From CAZART01 sp964487555 (lineage in GTDB: Bacteria > Bacteroidota > Rhodothermia > Rhodothermales > VXPQ01): DNA of 35,148 bases. Position 1 is the stretch's first letter. The number at the start of each line of letters is the position of its first letter. Below the pieces are notes generated by a model. That model was given only the letters and a program-made list of their open reading frames with translations. It searched no databases and had not been told where the DNA came from. The translations under genes were made by a program, and so were the position numbers. The stretch spans positions 1 through 35,148 of the forward strand of contig CAZART010000052.1 in the NCBI GenBank assembly GCA_964487555.1, given 5' to 3'. Positions 33,343 to 35,148 of the stretch are shown here, piece by piece.

Positions 33343-35148
33343 GCTTTTACCGTCTGTGGGTTATCGACAGAAGCAGACTTCCAGAGCTCGGGCACGTAGT
33401 AGCTCAGGAGCAAAAGGCCACCACCAAAGCCGAGAAACAGGAGGATTCGCCAGATAGCGTCGAGCGTGGCGAGATCAAAGACGAGAAGCTTGCCCACCGC
33501 CGCCAGGAGGGTCAGGAGACCGATGATGCGGAGCACGTCGATACGCTTTCGAAGGCCGAGGATGAACAGCAGAGCTGCGTATGCGCCCCAGGCCACCGTG
33601 ACGTAAGCCTGTCCGCTGGGTACGGCCCCGATCTCCGCGAGCATCCAATTAAGGAATAGGACATGGGCGACGAGAGCTATTGCGAGTCGCCGGCGCCCGG
33701 ATTTCAGGACAGCGGCATAGACCGCCCACGCAGCCAGCATGATGACCTCCGCAGCGGCAGCTGCGTTGAACAACGGCATGAGCTCGGCGTTTCTTGATGC
33801 GACCTGCGCGAGAAAGAGATGTGTCGCCACGATGAAGAGCACGAGTGCGACGGTTTTCAGAACGCCGTCACGCCATTTACGAGCGGCGCTGTCCACGAGG
33901 ACCGCCTCCATGGCGAGAGCCGGCACGAGCCACGGCGCGTCGCAGAGGATCAGGATGCCCATCGTGAGGAGCGCCGCCGATGTAAAACGGTGCGACTGCG
34001 CCAGGCGATTCACTGCGGTCCCAGGAGCATTCGTCCCGGCATTCGAGCGCGAGTGCCCATCGAATGCAGTCGCAGCCGAGAGGTAGGCTACTGCCGCCAG
34101 CATCGAGATCCAACCCCACACCGTCGCGGACCACGGCCAGAGCATCTCAGATAGGCCGAGCACGATGAACGGCGTCGTCACGGAAAGCGACAGTGCTGGA
34201 CGCCGCATTACACCGATGCCTGAAGAAGCGAGTGAATGGGGAGACGGGTACTGTGTGGGAGCTCGCTCATGGAGCAGCTCGCGCACGACGGGGAAGCAGC
34301 CGAACGCCAGGCCGTAGACGAGGACGCCGCCCTGGAAAGCGAAACGTTCGAGATCCGTGAGAGGACTCGTGTACGTGACCCCTAAATAGCCGACGAGCAG
34401 GACGATCCAGGCCGCCGCGGCGGCCGTAAAGAGGGGAAGGAGCCATCCGCGATATACGTATGTCGCCGTCGTCCCGACGACGATAAGGGATACGTAGGCC
34501 GAAAGTCCGATCAGGCTCGGATCTTCAGCGGGTACGAGAAGCGGCGCTGCGAGTCCGCCGAGCGTCGCGACGACCGAGAGAGGCGCCTCGTGCTGGTAGA
34601 TCGAGATCAGGAATGCCAGCGCCGTCACGCCGACGAGATATCCAAAAGCCGTCGATGCATCGATGATGCCGTACAGCGCGTAGGCCACGTAGGCCGTCCC
34701 GTAGAGTATCGCGATGCCGCCGCCGTTCAGGATCGACGCCAGGCGAGGACGTTGCGGCGTGATTCGTACGGCGGCGACCAGCAGGAAGGTGCCCAGGCCC
34801 ACGCCGAAGATCAAGCGCACCATCTCCGTAATCCAACCCTGGTCGACGGAGTACTTGAAGAGGAAGGCGACCCCCATGAGGAGCAGACCAATGCCCATCC
34901 TGTTGAGCAGCGCCTCGCCGTTCCCGCCAAAGCGGACCTTCAGGCGTTCGGAGAGATCGAACGTGGAGCGTTTCGATGACGAAGTGCTCTCCGAATGCTG
35001 CTGCGGTTCAGACGAAATGACATGGGAATGCCGCACGACGGAAGGTTCTCCTCCTCGGACGGGCTCGTGCAGCGTCGGCGAGTGCCAAGCATCCACCTGC
35101 TTCTGCAGCCGGCCTACGGCCGTTTCCAGCTTTTCGACGCGCCGGTAG
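33339..35148 (-). CDS. DUF2339-family multi-pass membrane protein, 5' end beyond the window
   Basis: The frame stays open to the right edge (residues RRVEKLETAVGRLQKQV before the first start-like GTG at 35096), so the true start lies outside. The visible 600 residues have an N-terminal coiled-coil-like piece typical of DUF2339, a polar linker, then about 15 hydrophobic segments. The family motif LNRMGIGLLLMGVAFLFKYS lies at the beginning of the membrane part, followed by RLIFGVG, NGGGIAILYGTAYVAYALYG, and a C-terminal VGKLLVFDLATLDAIWRILLFLGFG. Family knowledge: DUF2339 proteins are widespread inner-membrane proteins of unknown function. Here the stop overlaps the start of a KASIII-like gene by 4 nt, so it is co-translated with the biosynthetic cluster, which may mean membrane localisation or export of the product (inference) or just operon fusion. 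Confidence 0.85.
   Translation of the reverse strand, partial: YRRVEKLETAVGRLQKQVDAWHSPTLHEPVRGGEPSVVRHSHVISSEPQQHSESTSSSKRSTFDLSERLKVRFGGNGEALLNRMGIGLLLMGVAFLFKYSVDQGWITEMVRLIFGVGLGTFLLVAAVRITPQRPRLASILNGGGIAILYGTAYVAYALYGIIDASTAFGYLVGVTALAFLISIYQHEAPLSVVATLGGLAAPLLVPAEDPSLIGLSAYVSLIVVGTTATYVYRGWLLPLFTAAAAAWIVLLVGYLGVTYTSPLTDLERFAFQGGVLVYGLAFGCFPVVRELLHERAPTQYPSPHSLASSGIGVMRRPALSLSVTTPFIVLGLSEMLWPWSATVWGWISMLAAVAYLSAATAFDGHSRSNAGTNAPGTAVNRLAQSHRFTSAALLTMGILILCDAPWLVPALAMEAVLVDSAARKWRDGVLKTVALVLFIVATHLFLAQVASRNAELMPLFNAAAAAEVIMLAAWAVYAAVLKSGRRRLAIALVAHVLFLNWMLAEIGAVPSGQAYVTVAWGAYAALLFILGLRKRIDVLRIIGLLTLLAAVGKLLVFDLATLDAIWRILLFLGFGGGLLLLSYYVPELWKSASVDNPQTVKA

Overview
The window looks like a GC-rich member of the Bacteroidota/Rhodothermota lineage, probably Rhodothermia-like. 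This is inferred from a SusD/RagB C-terminus, a beta-barrel receptor with a carboxypeptidase-regulatory-like plug extension, a lipoprotein with FG-GAP/ASPIC-UnbV modules, and a secreted enzyme ending in a type IX secretion (T9SS) sorting domain. It is a scaffold, not a finished sequence: positions 28204-28303 are 100 Ns flanked by an identical 55-nt duplication, which reads as an unmerged contig overlap. No tRNA, rRNA or CRISPR array was seen.

Layout. (1) 1-7794, + strand: end of a glycan-uptake/degradation locus with a SusD C-terminus, a GH172 (DUF2961) enzyme, a DUF4185 (GH183-type) lipoprotein, a 1245-residue CRTAC1-type lipoprotein and a secreted protein of unknown function. GH172 next to DUF4185 points to D-arabinan or a related furanoside polymer. 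(2) 7795-12852: a structured intergenic repeat, a TonB-dependent-receptor-like protein (-), a doubtful small membrane protein (+), a hypothetical protein (-), and a gene-poor stretch with a possible Uma2 N-terminal remnant. (3) 12853-17109, +: a large secreted zinc-phospholipase-C-like protein with chitobiase-type and Ig-like repeats and a T9SS tail. (4) 27621-17161, -: a purine/ureide catabolic cluster: guanine deaminase, XdhA, XdhB, ureidoglycine aminohydrolase, a ketol-acid-reductoisomerase-like protein, an AllC-UraD fusion, urate oxidase, 5-hydroxyisourate hydrolase. XdhA and XdhB are separated by about 720 bp holding a second copy of the structured repeat and a decayed Uma2 fragment. (5) 28192-27761, -: an ACT-domain protein at the scaffold gap. 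(6) 35148-28521, -: a tight cluster of DUF2339 membrane protein, KASIII-like enzyme, thioester-reductase-like SDR, stand-alone carrier protein, amino acid:[carrier protein] ligase, methyltransferase and a ferritin-like di-iron protein.

How the genes work together. The ureide cluster encodes guanine -> xanthine -> urate -> hydroxyisourate -> OHCU -> allantoin, then allantoate -> ureidoglycine -> ureidoglycolate; allantoinase is not in the window. The KARI-like protein sits beside the genes for the last steps, keeps the Rossmann site and the first metal-site acids, but lacks both Glu residues of the second metal site. I infer a repurposed oxidoreductase, with ureidoglycolate as the leading candidate substrate. 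The 28.5-35.1 kb cluster looks like a small biosynthetic pathway in which an amino acid is loaded on a free-standing carrier protein by a class II aaRS-like ligase and then oxidised, methylated, condensed and reductively released. These two systems are the best candidates for undescribed biology here.
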